A model generated the notes under the pieces. That model was not told the origin of the DNA. It ran no database searches and was given only the letters and a program-made list of their open reading frames with translations. A stretch of 42,286 nt of DNA from an uncultured Clostridia bacterium (lineage in GTDB: Bacteria > Bacillota > Clostridia > Christensenellales > Aristaeellaceae): assembly GCA_934647165.1 (NCBI GenBank), contig CAKUFA010000019.1:1-42286 (forward strand), written 5' to 3'. The position numbers were made by a program, and so were the translations under genes. Numbering within the stretch: the first letter of the stretch is position 1; the number at the start of each line of letters is the position of its first letter. Below, in pieces: positions 8,654-16,667 of the stretch.

Positions 8654-9433
8654 ATGGCATGCGGCAAGGTTGAGCTTTGCGGGGTGGATACTTCCACGCT
8701 GCCCGTACTTACGAACGAGCAGATGCGTGCGCTGTTTCCACGGGTACACAGCGGGGATAAGGAGGCGCGGGATGAGTTTATCCGCGGCAATTTGCGGCTG
8801 GTGCTCAGCGTGATTCAGCGTTTTTCCGGCCGTGGAGAAAATGTGGATGACTTGTTTCAGGTGGGGTGCATTGGCCTGATGAAGTCCATTGACAACTTTG
8901 ATACATCCCAAAACGTGCGGTTTTCCACCTATGCCGTGCCCATGATTATTGGTGAAATTCGCCGCTATTTGCGGGACAACAATGCAATCCGCGTCAGCAG
9001 AAGCCTGCGCGACACGGCTTATAAGGCGCTGCAAACCCGCGACCGGCTGCAAAATCTGTGGAACAGGGAACCGACGGTGGCGGAAATAGCACAGGAAATG
9101 CAGCTGCCCCGGGAGGATATTGTGTTCGCGCTGGAGGCTATTCAGGATCCTGTGAGCCTGTTTGAACCCGTGTATAACGATGGCGGAGATGCGCTGTATA
9201 TCATGGATCAGGTGAAGGATGAAAAGACAAAGGATGACGCCTGGGTGGAACAGATTGCCGTGAAGGAAGCCATGCAGTACCTCAGCGAACGGGAAAAAAA
9301 GATTCTTCGCTTGCGTTTTTTTGAAGGCAGAACGCAGATGGAGGTGGCCGGGGAAATCGGTATCAGCCAGGCGCAGGTGTCGCGGCTGGAAAAAAACGCC
9401 CTGCTGCACATGCGAAAACATGTGGAGGAATGA
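8654..9433 (+). CDS. sigG: RNA polymerase sporulation sigma factor SigG
   Basis: 259 aa, ATG preceded by AGAGGAGG. The opening segment KVELCGVDTSTLPVL is the characteristic N-terminus of SigG and distinguishes it from SigF. Region 2 (VDDLFQVGCIGLMKSIDNFD and RFSTYAVPMIIGEIRRYLRD) binds the -10 element, and region 4 (LSEREKKILRLRFFEGRTQMEVAGEIGISQAQVSRLEK) holds the -35-binding helix-turn-helix. SigG directs late gene expression in the forespore, so the organism should form endospores. In many Firmicutes sigG follows spoIIGA-sigE; here it stands alone between an AEC gene and a convergent MATE gene, with terminators on both sides. Confidence 0.95.
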   Translation: MACGKVELCGVDTSTLPVLTNEQMRALFPRVHSGDKEARDEFIRGNLRLVLSVIQRFSGRGENVDDLFQVGCIGLMKSIDNFDTSQNVRFSTYAVPMIIGEIRRYLRDNNAIRVSRSLRDTAYKALQTRDRLQNLWNREPTVAEIAQEMQLPREDIVFALEAIQDPVSLFEPVYNDGGDALYIMDQVKDEKTKDDAWVEQIAVKEAMQYLSEREKKILRLRFFEGRTQMEVAGEIGISQAQVSRLEKNALLHMRKHVEE

Positions 9434-9436
9434 AAA

Positions 9437-9482
9437 AACGCCGGGAAAAGATGCGAAACGCAAGCTTTATCCGGCGCTTTTT
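9437..9482. terminator. Bidirectional terminator between sigG and the MATE gene
   Basis: A CGCCGG/CCGGCG stem (9439-9444 with 9471-9476) with an inner TGCG/CGCA hairpin, flanked by A6 on the left and T5 on the right, can end transcription from both convergent genes. Confidence 0.85.
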
Positions 9483-9501
9483 ATGCATATCAGTGGATTT
9501 T

Positions 9502-10875
9502 TTAGCTGTTTACAGCTGCCGTGAGAGGCGCTTTCAGCTCTGTTCGGCGGAAAATATGCACGAAATAGGCAATTTCCGCAATGGCCGTGATGCTCCAGGA
9601 GAAGATATAGAGCAGATACAGCGAAAGAATGGTGTGGAAGTAAGCAAAGATGGTGTAGACCCAAATAACACGGAATACGCAGGAACCGAGAACCACAATG
9701 ATGGTTGGCACCACGCTTTTGCCAAGTCCGCGGGAGGCGGCGATGGTGCAGTCCATAAAGGCGCTGAAGGCGTAGGAAAAGCCCATGACCCGCAGCCGCA
9801 TCATACCGGCATCCGCCACGGCGGCATCGGTGGTGAACAGCGCCAGAAAATCCAGCCCGAAAAATTCCAGTGCAAGACCGATGACTGCGCCCACAGCAAA
9901 GGAAAAGCCAAGAGAGATAAGATAGCTTTGCAGCACCCGCTTGCGCTTGCCTGCACCATAGTTCTGGCTCATAAAACTGGAACAGGCGGTGTAGAAGGCG
10001 GCCATCACATCGTAGCAAAGGGCGTCGGCATTGGTGGCGGCAGCAGTGCCTTCCACAATGACGGTGTCAAAGCTGTTAACGCCGGATTGAATGAACAGGT
10101 TGGCCACGGCAAAAATGGCGTTTTGCGCGGCAGCGGAAAGGCTCAGCGGCAGGATGCGCTTGGCCATGGCGGTATCCAGCTTAATCAGGGACAGATGGAG
10201 GGCATATATAGTGGAGCTGCGGAACAGCAGGATCAACACAAGCGCGGCGCTCATGCACTGACTGATGGTGCTGGCCAGGGCAACGCCTGCTTCCGCCATG
10301 CGGAAAACGATGACGAACAGAAGGTTCAGCAGGACATTGAGAACACCGGCGATCGAGAGGATATATAGCGGGCGGCGGGTGTCTCCGGCAGCGGAAAGAA
10401 CAGCGTTGCCGAAGTTATACATGGCCGCGGCGGGAAGCCCCAGCGAGTAAATGCGCAGGTAAGTCTCCGCTCCGCCGATGAGCTCCTCCTTGGTGCCGAG
10501 CAGCTCCAGCACGGGGCGGGCACACAGGAGGCTGAACCCCATGAGCAGCAGCCCGGAGGCGGCGCAGATGAGGAAAGAGGTGTGCACGGACAAACTGGTT
10601 TCCCGATCCTGCCGGGCGCCAAGGAAACGGGCGACCATGATGTTGACGCCGGTGCCGATGCCGATGAGAAAGGTTGTGAGCAACGAAACCAGAATGGAGG
10701 TGGAACCCACTGCACCCAGTGCATGGGAACCGGCAAACCGCCCGACCACCGCCACGTCCGACATGTTGAAGAGCACCTGCAGCACGTTGGAGAGCATCAG
10801 TGGCAGGCTGAAGAAAAAAATCTGTTTGGGTAAAAAACCCTCGGTCATGCTAGAGTTCAACTGATGCTTAGCCAT
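9502..10875 (-). CDS. MATE family efflux transporter
   Basis: 457 aa, ATG 10875 with AAAGGAG upstream. About twelve membrane segments are arranged as two homologous halves. The N-terminal QIFFFSLPLMLSNVLQVLFNMSDVAVVGRF and the first-half FLGARQDRE loop are typical of the DinF/NorM-like MATE branch of Firmicutes. Members expel cationic drugs, dyes or metabolites in exchange for Na+ or H+. The gene is alone behind its own promoter. The substrate cannot be predicted. Confidence 0.92.
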   Translation of the reverse strand: MAKHQLNSSMTEGFLPKQIFFFSLPLMLSNVLQVLFNMSDVAVVGRFAGSHALGAVGSTSILVSLLTTFLIGIGTGVNIMVARFLGARQDRETSLSVHTSFLICAASGLLLMGFSLLCARPVLELLGTKEELIGGAETYLRIYSLGLPAAAMYNFGNAVLSAAGDTRRPLYILSIAGVLNVLLNLLFVIVFRMAEAGVALASTISQCMSAALVLILLFRSSTIYALHLSLIKLDTAMAKRILPLSLSAAAQNAIFAVANLFIQSGVNSFDTVIVEGTAAATNADALCYDVMAAFYTACSSFMSQNYGAGKRKRVLQSYLISLGFSFAVGAVIGLALEFFGLDFLALFTTDAAVADAGMMRLRVMGFSYAFSAFMDCTIAASRGLGKSVVPTIIVVLGSCVFRVIWVYTIFAYFHTILSLYLLYIFSWSITAIAEIAYFVHIFRRTELKAPLTAAVNS

Positions 10876-10942
10876 GGGAAACTCCTTTTTGATTGCAATA
10901 AAGAGCCTTTATTGTACGTCGCCGCGAAGGCGAACACGGCAG

Positions 10943-10971
10943 ATTATAACACAAAGGATACCCTGGTACAA
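10943..10971 (-). promoter_or_regulatory. SigA-type promoter of the MATE gene
   Basis: On the minus strand TTGTAC (10966-10971) and TATAAT (10943-10948) are separated by exactly 17 bp. The roughly 60-nt leader contains a small AATAAAG/CTTTATT hairpin just before the RBS. Confidence 0.8.
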
Positions 10972-11144
10972 GGGAAAAAAAATAAAAATGGCGGGATATA
11001 AAGGAACTTTCGTGGAGTCAACGAGCTTTGCGGGAAAATGCCGGGTGAGATGCGATGCGGATGACACAGAAAGACAAAAGACGAGGATGTGCGACGCACT
11101 GCGGCTGAATGGCACAGGAAAACGGTTGAGGGGGGACAAAGCGC

Positions 11145-11477
11145 ATGGCGGAGAGTGGTTTTCGCAAATTGACCATGGAGGATTTACCGAATGTGCGGGA
11201 TCGGCTTGAGAAGGTGCTCACGCAACCGCCGTGGAATGGCGACTGAGCGGATAAGGAGCAGCTGAACGCCTATGTGCGAGAGCTGCTGGAGCCGGAAAAC
11301 GCTGTGTCTTTCAAGTGCTTTTGAGCGGTGGAGCCGCATTTGTGCGGCGTACCTTGCTTTTTCCGGGGCAATGCAGTATACTTCCATCCGGATGGGCGGT
11401 TTTCCGCGGTGCTTGGCCGGGAAGAAACGCCTATGGCGAATACATTTGCAGAAGCGATGAAATCGGAGGAGCAGCCC
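11145..11477 (+). pseudogene. Decayed GNAT-like acetyltransferase remnant upstream of purB
   Basis: In the frame from ATG 11145 the text FRKLTMEDLPNVRDRL, then PPWNGD, then DKEQLNAYVRELLEPENAV resembles the N-terminus of GNAT acetyltransferases (E-D-L-P, P-P-W-N-x-x-W, Y-x-R-x-L). TGA at 11244-11246 falls exactly where a tryptophan is expected, and a second TGA is at 11322-11324. The same frame then continues as LCGVPCFFRGNAVYF, which still looks GNAT-like, up to the purB start, with which it is in frame. The conserved acetyl-CoA loop is not recognisable. I read this as a degraded gene. From 10980 to 11144 I see nothing convincing. Confidence 0.5.
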
Positions 11478-12911
11478 ATGGCGCATGACAGTTACATCAG
11501 CCCCTTTTCTACACGATATGCAAGCCGGGAAATGCAATTTGTTTTTTCAGAGGACAACAAGTTCCGCACCTGGCGGAAGCTGTGGATTGCCCTTGCCAAG
11601 GCGGAAAAGCGCCAGGGGCTGGACATCACGGACGAACAGATTGCAGAAATGGAAGCGCATCGGGACGACATCAATTATGACGACGCCCAGCGCCGGGAAA
11701 AGGAATGCCGCCACGATGTGATGAGCCACGTGTATGCCTATGGGCTGCAATGCCCCAAGGCGGCGGGCATCATCCATCTGGGCGCTACCTCCTGCTATGT
11801 GGGGGACAACACGGATGTTGTGCTGATGCGGGAGGGGCTGCAAATTGTGCGGCGCAAGCTGCTGAACGTGATGAACTTGCTGGCCCGCTTTGCGGACAAA
11901 TACAAGGCTATGCCGTGCTTGGCTTACACGCACATTCAGCCTGCGCAGCTGACCACTGTGGGAAAACGCGCCACGCTGTGGCTGAATGAGCTGCTGATGG
12001 ACTATGAGGAAGTCGAACACCGCATGGGAACCCTTGCACTGCTTGGCAGCAAGGGAACAACAGGCACGCAGGCCAGCTTTATGGAATTGTTTGGCGGTGA
12101 CAGCGCGAAGATCAATGCTGTAGAGCAGGACATTGCAAAGGCCATGGGGTTTGAACGGGTTGTGCCGGTATCAGGGCAGACCTATTCCAGAAAGATGGAT
12201 TATCAGGTGGTGTCCTGTCTGTCAGGCATCGCTCAGTCCGCCAGCAAGTTTGCCTATGATCTGCGGTTGCTTGCCAGCTTCAAGGAGATGGAGGAGCCCT
12301 TTGAAAAGAGCCAGATCGGGTCTTCCGCCATGCCATACAAGCGCAATCCCATGCGCTGCGAGCGCATTGACGCGCTGGCGCGTTATGTGATGGTGGACGC
12401 GCTGAACCCGGCCATCACCACCAGCGTGCAGTTCTTCGAGCGGACGCTGGATGACAGCGCCAACAAGCGGATTTCGGTGGCAGAGGCATTCCTTGGGGTA
12501 GATGCAATCCTGAACATTCTTATGAACGTGTGCGACGGCCTGGTGGTATACGACAAGGTGATCCGTGCACGGGTGATGAATGAACTGCCGTTTATGGCGA
12601 CGGAAAACATCATGATGGACGCGGTGAAAAAGGGCGGCAACCGACAGGAACTGCATGAGAAGCTGCGCGTTCACTCCCAGGCGGCGGCGGCGGTGGTGAA
12701 GGCGGAGGGCGGAAAGAACGACCTGGTGGAGCGCATTGCCGCCGATCCTGCGTTTATGATTACAAAAGAAGAAATGGAACAGATTCTGCGGCCGGAAATG
12801 TTTATCGGCAGGAGCGAACAGCAGGTGGACGCATTCCTTGATGAATGCATCCGCCCGATATTGGAACAAAACCGTGAGCTGCTGGGCGAAAAGCAGGAAC
12901 TGAACGTGTGA
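11478..12911 (+). CDS. purB: Adenylosuccinate lyase
   Basis: 477 aa from ATG 11478, chosen because GGAGGAGC lies 8 nt upstream and the protein then begins like other clostridial PurB proteins (SYISPFSTRYAS). The fumarase/aspartase superfamily signature GSSAMPYKRNPMRCE is present near residue 280 and holds the catalytic serine loop. HLGATSCYVGDNTD near residue 100 and THIQPAQLTTVGKR near residue 155 carry further active-site residues. The enzyme splits fumarate from SAICAR and adenylosuccinate in purine synthesis. A longer in-frame opening exists upstream (from 11325) but contains the GNAT-like remnant rather than purB sequence. The next gene starts 28 bp later. Confidence 0.95.
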   Translation: MAHDSYISPFSTRYASREMQFVFSEDNKFRTWRKLWIALAKAEKRQGLDITDEQIAEMEAHRDDINYDDAQRREKECRHDVMSHVYAYGLQCPKAAGIIHLGATSCYVGDNTDVVLMREGLQIVRRKLLNVMNLLARFADKYKAMPCLAYTHIQPAQLTTVGKRATLWLNELLMDYEEVEHRMGTLALLGSKGTTGTQASFMELFGGDSAKINAVEQDIAKAMGFERVVPVSGQTYSRKMDYQVVSCLSGIAQSASKFAYDLRLLASFKEMEEPFEKSQIGSSAMPYKRNPMRCERIDALARYVMVDALNPAITTSVQFFERTLDDSANKRISVAEAFLGVDAILNILMNVCDGLVVYDKVIRARVMNELPFMATENIMMDAVKKGGNRQELHEKLRVHSQAAAAVVKAEGGKNDLVERIAADPAFMITKEEMEQILRPEMFIGRSEQQVDAFLDECIRPILEQNRELLGEKQELNV

Positions 12912-12939
12912 CAACACCTGAGGGAAAGGAAGAAGCGAC

Positions 12940-13284
12940 ATGCCGTATATTGCTACAAAAACAACCGCCGCTATTTCTGCGCGCAAGGAGCAGATGCTCA
13001 AGGAACGCATGGGAGAAGCCATCACGTTGATTCCGGGCAAAACGGAGGATTGGCTGATGCTGTCCTATGAAGGGAACGCGTCCATGTATTTCAAAGGAAA
13101 TGCAGATGAACCCTGCGCTATCTGCCATGTGATGCTGTATGGATCAGCGACGGAACAGGATTATGCCGCTTTGACGGAACGCCTGACGGACATCCTGTAT
13201 GAAGAACTGGAAATTCCAACGGATCGGGTGTATGTGACCTATTCGGAGATCGATACCTGGGGCTGGAACGGCGGCAATTTATAA
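12940..13284 (+). CDS. MIF/tautomerase-superfamily protein
   Basis: 114 aa, ATG behind GAAAGGAAG. The protein starts Met-Pro, so removal of methionine leaves the N-terminal proline that acts as the catalytic base in the tautomerase superfamily. Lysine in IPGKTEDWLML (about residue 31) and the C-terminal DTWGWNGGNL match the macrophage migration inhibitory factor (MIF) branch, whose members are about 115 aa and form trimers. Bacterial MIF homologues have phenylpyruvate tautomerase activity in vitro, but their physiological role is not settled. There is no signal peptide. It probably shares the purB transcript. Confidence 0.85.
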   Translation: MPYIATKTTAAISARKEQMLKERMGEAITLIPGKTEDWLMLSYEGNASMYFKGNADEPCAICHVMLYGSATEQDYAALTERLTDILYEELEIPTDRVYVTYSEIDTWGWNGGNL

Positions 13285-13320
13285 CAGAATGGGCAGGTTT
13301 CACAGATTGGTGAGGGGAAG

Positions 13321-13356
13321 ACGGAGGAGAGCCAGATGGGTCGCCTCCGTTTTCTT
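13321..13356 (+). terminator. Rho-independent terminator after the MIF-like gene
   Basis: ACGGAGG (13321-13327) pairs with CCTCCGT (13344-13350) and is followed by TTTCTT. Confidence 0.75.
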
Positions 13357-13450
13357 ATGAACAATTTGTGAAGACCGGATGAAAGAACGTCGCTTGTGCG
13401 TTAAAATCACTGTGCCGCGAAAAAAAGATGAAGAAAATTCGGAAAAGGCG

Positions 13451-13479
13451 TTCATATCCGCGGCAGGATGTAGTATAAT
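13451..13479 (+). promoter_or_regulatory. SigA-type promoter of cdaA-cdaR
   Basis: TTCATA (13451-13456), a 17-bp spacer and TATAAT (13474-13479) lie about 50 nt before the GTG start of cdaA. Confidence 0.75.
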
Positions 13480-13528
13480 AAAGGCAGAACACTGCCAAAG
13501 CATGATACGAAAGTGGGGGAGAAGCCGC

Positions 13529-14386
13529 GTGAATTCCTTCTGGAATACGATCCAAACCACGATATGGAACGTGTTTCATCGCCCGGGATTGTCCGATATT
13601 GCGGATATCCTGATTGTGGCGGTCATTCTCTACGAGTTGCTGATGCTTACCCGGCAGACGCGGGGCAGCGCGGTGCTCAAGGGACTGGTGCTGCTGCTGC
13701 TTGCAACCTGGTTTAGCGAGCTGCTCGGATTGACGGCGCTGAACTGGCTGCTGATGAGTGTGATTAACAATGGCGCGCTGGTACTGGTTATTCTCTTTCA
13801 ACCGGAGCTGCGCAAGGCGCTGGAACAGATTGGCCGCGGCGCAATGCTGGAACATCGGGACGATGACGGTGAGGATCGCAAGCGCATTGTGGATGAGATT
13901 ATCCAATGCCTGGTGGATCTGAGCCGCCGCCGCGTGGGCGCGCTGATCGTGTTTGAACAGAAAACTGGCCTGAAAGATGTGAGCGAAACCGGCACGGCCA
14001 TTGACGCGCGTATTTCCGCACCGCTGCTGGAAAACATTTTTGAGCCCAACACTCCCCTGCATGACGGCGCAGTGCTCATCCGCGGTACGCGGGTTATGGC
14101 TGCGGCGTGCATCCTGACGCTGACAGAAGGGCGCGGCATCAGCCGGGAGCTGGGCACGCGGCACCGCGCTGCCATTGGCGTGAGTGAAACAACGGATGCG
14201 ATTGTGCTGATTGTGTCGGAAGAAACGGGCATTATTTCCATGGCGCGGGGAGGAAAGCTGACGCGGCATCTGGACGCGAACTCCCTTAGGGAAGTGCTGG
14301 AAAGCATGTATACCAAGCCGCGGCACGACCTGCGCACCGTCGTTGCGCAATGGCGCGCCCGCAAAGGAAAGGAGGCTGCGAAATGA
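13529..14386 (+). CDS. cdaA: Membrane diadenylate cyclase CdaA (DAC domain)
   Basis: 285 aa from GTG 13529, chosen because GGGGGAG lies just upstream and because the earlier ATGs have no RBS. Three hydrophobic helices (about residues 20-95) anchor the protein. The diadenylate cyclase domain follows: LHDGAVLIRG near residue 178 contains the DGA motif and GTRHRAAIG near residue 211 the RHR motif, both needed for joining two ATP into cyclic di-AMP. In Firmicutes c-di-AMP controls potassium and osmolyte uptake and cell-wall balance. The TGA stop overlaps the ATG of cdaR (ATGA), so translation is coupled. The usual third gene glmM is not next door. Confidence 0.95.
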   Translation: MNSFWNTIQTTIWNVFHRPGLSDIADILIVAVILYELLMLTRQTRGSAVLKGLVLLLLATWFSELLGLTALNWLLMSVINNGALVLVILFQPELRKALEQIGRGAMLEHRDDDGEDRKRIVDEIIQCLVDLSRRRVGALIVFEQKTGLKDVSETGTAIDARISAPLLENIFEPNTPLHDGAVLIRGTRVMAAACILTLTEGRGISRELGTRHRAAIGVSETTDAIVLIVSEETGIISMARGGKLTRHLDANSLREVLESMYTKPRHDLRTVVAQWRARKGKEAAK

Positions 14387-15723
14387 GCCAGCAGACTCCG
14401 AATACGCAGAAGGAGCATCGTCCGTTTGTGCGCCTGGTGCTGTGCCATATCTGGCAGGCGCTGAAGAAAAACTGGGGCTTCAAGGTGTTGGCACTGCTCA
14501 TTGCCATTGTGCTGTGGGCGGGGCTGATCTCTCAGGATCCGACGCTGACACGCGAAAAGACCTTCACCGATGTGACGCTGAACGTGACGGGCGCGGATAC
14601 CCTGAAGCGAAACGGCCTCATTGTAACGTCTGACCTGTCCAACCTGCTTTCGGGCGCAACAGTGTGGGTGGATGTGCCGCAGATGCAGTATCAGGCGGCG
14701 TCCGCAAACAACTATAATGCACGCATTGACTTGAGCCGTATCCGTGAAACAGGCGTGCAGTCCATTCGGGTAACGAGCACGAATTCCAGCACCTACGGCA
14801 CGGTGAAGGAGATCAGCCCGGAAAGCGTGCAGATTGAGGTGGAGGAATATGTGACGCGCTACCGCATTCCGGTGACGCTGAACATTGAAGGGCAGGCGCC
14901 CGACGGCTACTATGCCGGCACGCCGAATCTCGATCCGCCGCTGGTGGCCGTATCAGGCCCCAAATCGGTGGTGGATCGTGTGGTGCGGGCAGAGGCAACG
15001 CTGGATCTGTCCACCCTTCCGGCACAGGAAGGTCTGGTGCGCACCACAGCTGCCTTCAAGCTGGTGGACAGGCTTGGCAACACGGTGGAAAGCAAGCTGC
15101 TTGAGGTGACCAGCGAATCGGTGCTGCTGGATTCAGTGGTGGTGGAGCAGCAGCTGTATCCTATGCGCACATTGGTGATGAGCCAGCTTGGCCTGGTGAC
15201 CGGAGAACCGGAAGCGGGCTATGAGGTGAAGTCCATCACGGTGACGCCTTCGGAGGTAAAAGTGGCAGGCAGCTCCGACAGCATTGATGAGCTGGATACC
15301 ATTTACCCGGACGGGCAGGTAGATGTGGGCGGCATGAACGAGTCTTTCACCCAACAGCTGCGTGTGCGGAAATTGAGCGAATTGAAGTATGTGAGCAACG
15401 ACACGGTGACAGTGGCCGTAGAGATTGGCCCGGTAATCAGCAGCCGCACCATTGACGGCTTGCGCGTGGATCTGACCGGCGTCGGCAACGGATTGAATGC
15501 TACGCTTGCCGTCGGCCAGGCGGCGGTGACCATCACAGGCCCGCAGTTGTTTGTAGATGCCCTTCGCCCCTATCACCTGACGTTAAGCTGCGACGCCTCA
15601 GGGCTGACGGCAGGCACCTATGACCTGCCGGTGATTTGCCAGGTATCCGCCGAGGGCGGGGAGAGCTACACCATTGAGGTATCGCCAGCCACTGTGCAGG
15701 TGACACTGAAGGAACGAACCTGA
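14383..15723 (+). CDS. cdaR: CdaA regulatory protein CdaR (YbbR domains)
   Basis: 446 aa from ATG 14383 with AAAGGAGG 8 nt upstream and a 4-bp overlap with cdaA. One transmembrane helix (WGFKVLALLIAIVLWAGLIS, about residues 30-50) is followed by a long extracytoplasmic part made of repeated YbbR beta-domains; repeats can be seen in the recurring pattern of a proline before VxVSGP or VKVAGS segments (about residues 190, 290 and 385). CdaR binds the membrane part of CdaA and modulates its cyclase activity in other Firmicutes. The length is in the usual range. Confidence 0.92.
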   Translation: MSQQTPNTQKEHRPFVRLVLCHIWQALKKNWGFKVLALLIAIVLWAGLISQDPTLTREKTFTDVTLNVTGADTLKRNGLIVTSDLSNLLSGATVWVDVPQMQYQAASANNYNARIDLSRIRETGVQSIRVTSTNSSTYGTVKEISPESVQIEVEEYVTRYRIPVTLNIEGQAPDGYYAGTPNLDPPLVAVSGPKSVVDRVVRAEATLDLSTLPAQEGLVRTTAAFKLVDRLGNTVESKLLEVTSESVLLDSVVVEQQLYPMRTLVMSQLGLVTGEPEAGYEVKSITVTPSEVKVAGSSDSIDELDTIYPDGQVDVGGMNESFTQQLRVRKLSELKYVSNDTVTVAVEIGPVISSRTIDGLRVDLTGVGNGLNATLAVGQAAVTITGPQLFVDALRPYHLTLSCDASGLTAGTYDLPVICQVSAEGGESYTIEVSPATVQVTLKERT

Positions 15724-15735
15724 AGCATGAAAAAC

Positions 15736-15774
15736 AGGCCGTGCGGTGCGTGATGCATCGCACGACCTTTCTTC
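15736..15774 (+). terminator. Probable terminator after cdaR
   Basis: CGTGCG/CGCACG (15740-15745 with 15759-15764), extended by AGG/CCT across one mismatch, then TTTCTTCT. The tail is imperfect, so some read-through into the next gene is possible. Confidence 0.6.
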
Positions 15775-15833
15775 TGGTTGACGCGGGATAGCAAACAGGA
15801 TGCCTGAAGAGCGCAAGCAAAGGAGGGAAAACC

Positions 15834-16658
15834 ATGGGCAGCTTTGCCAACACGGTATTTACCATGATGCTTGGCTGGGTGCGCAGCACAGTGGCGGGGC
15901 TGTGGTCGCTTTTTTCTTCTGCTGATGGGGGAAAACTGCTGGCGTGGCTTGGCGAACACTGGAAGGAGCTGGCGCTGATCCTGTGCGTGCTGGGGACGGT
16001 GACAGATGGGGTGATCCACCTGATTCGCTGGAGGCCACTGGCAGTGTGGGCAAGCTTTTTCCGCAGACTACGTGGACATGGACAGGAAGAAGCGGCAGAA
16101 GAGGAGCTGGCGGCACAGGAATATGAGCGGCGTCAGGCGGTTTCTGCACCAGCGGAACCAGAAACTCGTATTACCAGGCAGTGGGTTTATGCCGATGGGA
16201 AAAAATCGGAAATGCCGCAGGACTGGCCGGAGGAGCAATTGGGAACGCCTTATGTGCCCAAGACGCGGGAGAGCTATTTGGAGCAATATGCACAGCCTGT
16301 GCAGCAGGTGGCGGAAATGCCGCTGACAGTGGAAAAACCTGCCATGAAAGCCGTGCCTGGGTTGGAAGGATATCCGCAGCCGCGAAACGTGCAGGAAGAA
16401 ACCGTGCGCGAAGAGGCTGTGCAGGAAACGGAAGCGCCTGCGATGCTGCAACCGGAGACAACGAGACGCCGCCGGGCGCTGCGCAGGATGGCAGAATTGC
16501 CTAAAGCCTTCCTGATGCGGGAGGATGATGAGGATGAACTCCAGCTGCGCTATAGGCCCGCAAAGCCGCCTGTAGATAAGACACAGGCGTATCACGAGCC
16601 CGTGTATCCGCCAGCATGGAAGTTGCCTGTGGACACGACACGAAAGATGCAGGAGTGA
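15834..16658 (+). CDS. Membrane-anchored protein of unknown function
   Basis: 274 aa, ATG behind AAAGGAGGG. I do not recognise the family. Residues 1-30 form a hydrophobic helix, and a second runs from about 45 to 65 (LALILCVLGTVTDGVIHLI). From about residue 80 to the end the protein is hydrophilic, rich in Glu, Gln, Pro and Arg, and likely disordered (repeated PxxVxE and QEExVREE text). It thus looks like a two-helix hairpin with a long cytoplasmic tail. It lies between cdaR and an rRNA methyltransferase gene, only 9 bp before the latter. A link to c-di-AMP or to the envelope is possible only from position. Confidence 0.75.
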   Translation: MGSFANTVFTMMLGWVRSTVAGLWSLFSSADGGKLLAWLGEHWKELALILCVLGTVTDGVIHLIRWRPLAVWASFFRRLRGHGQEEAAEEELAAQEYERRQAVSAPAEPETRITRQWVYADGKKSEMPQDWPEEQLGTPYVPKTRESYLEQYAQPVQQVAEMPLTVEKPAMKAVPGLEGYPQPRNVQEETVREEAVQETEAPAMLQPETTRRRRALRRMAELPKAFLMREDDEDELQLRYRPAKPPVDKTQAYHEPVYPPAWKLPVDTTRKMQE

Positions 16659-16667
16659 TGATGGCAC

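Noticed and set aside
9502..10368. 312-aa plus-strand ORF opposite the MATE gene
   Set aside because: Reverse reading of hydrophobic codons, Gly/His/Asn rich, starting inside the sigG terminator.
11145..11477. TGA recoding (selenocysteine or Trp) in the GNAT-like sequence
   Set aside because: TGA serves as a normal stop in many genes of this window, two TGA codons occur, and no SECIS-like hairpin is evident after them. Decay is simpler.
11325..11477. Longer N-terminus for PurB (from about 11325)
   Set aside because: The extra 50 residues look GNAT-like, and a strong RBS precedes the ATG at 11478.
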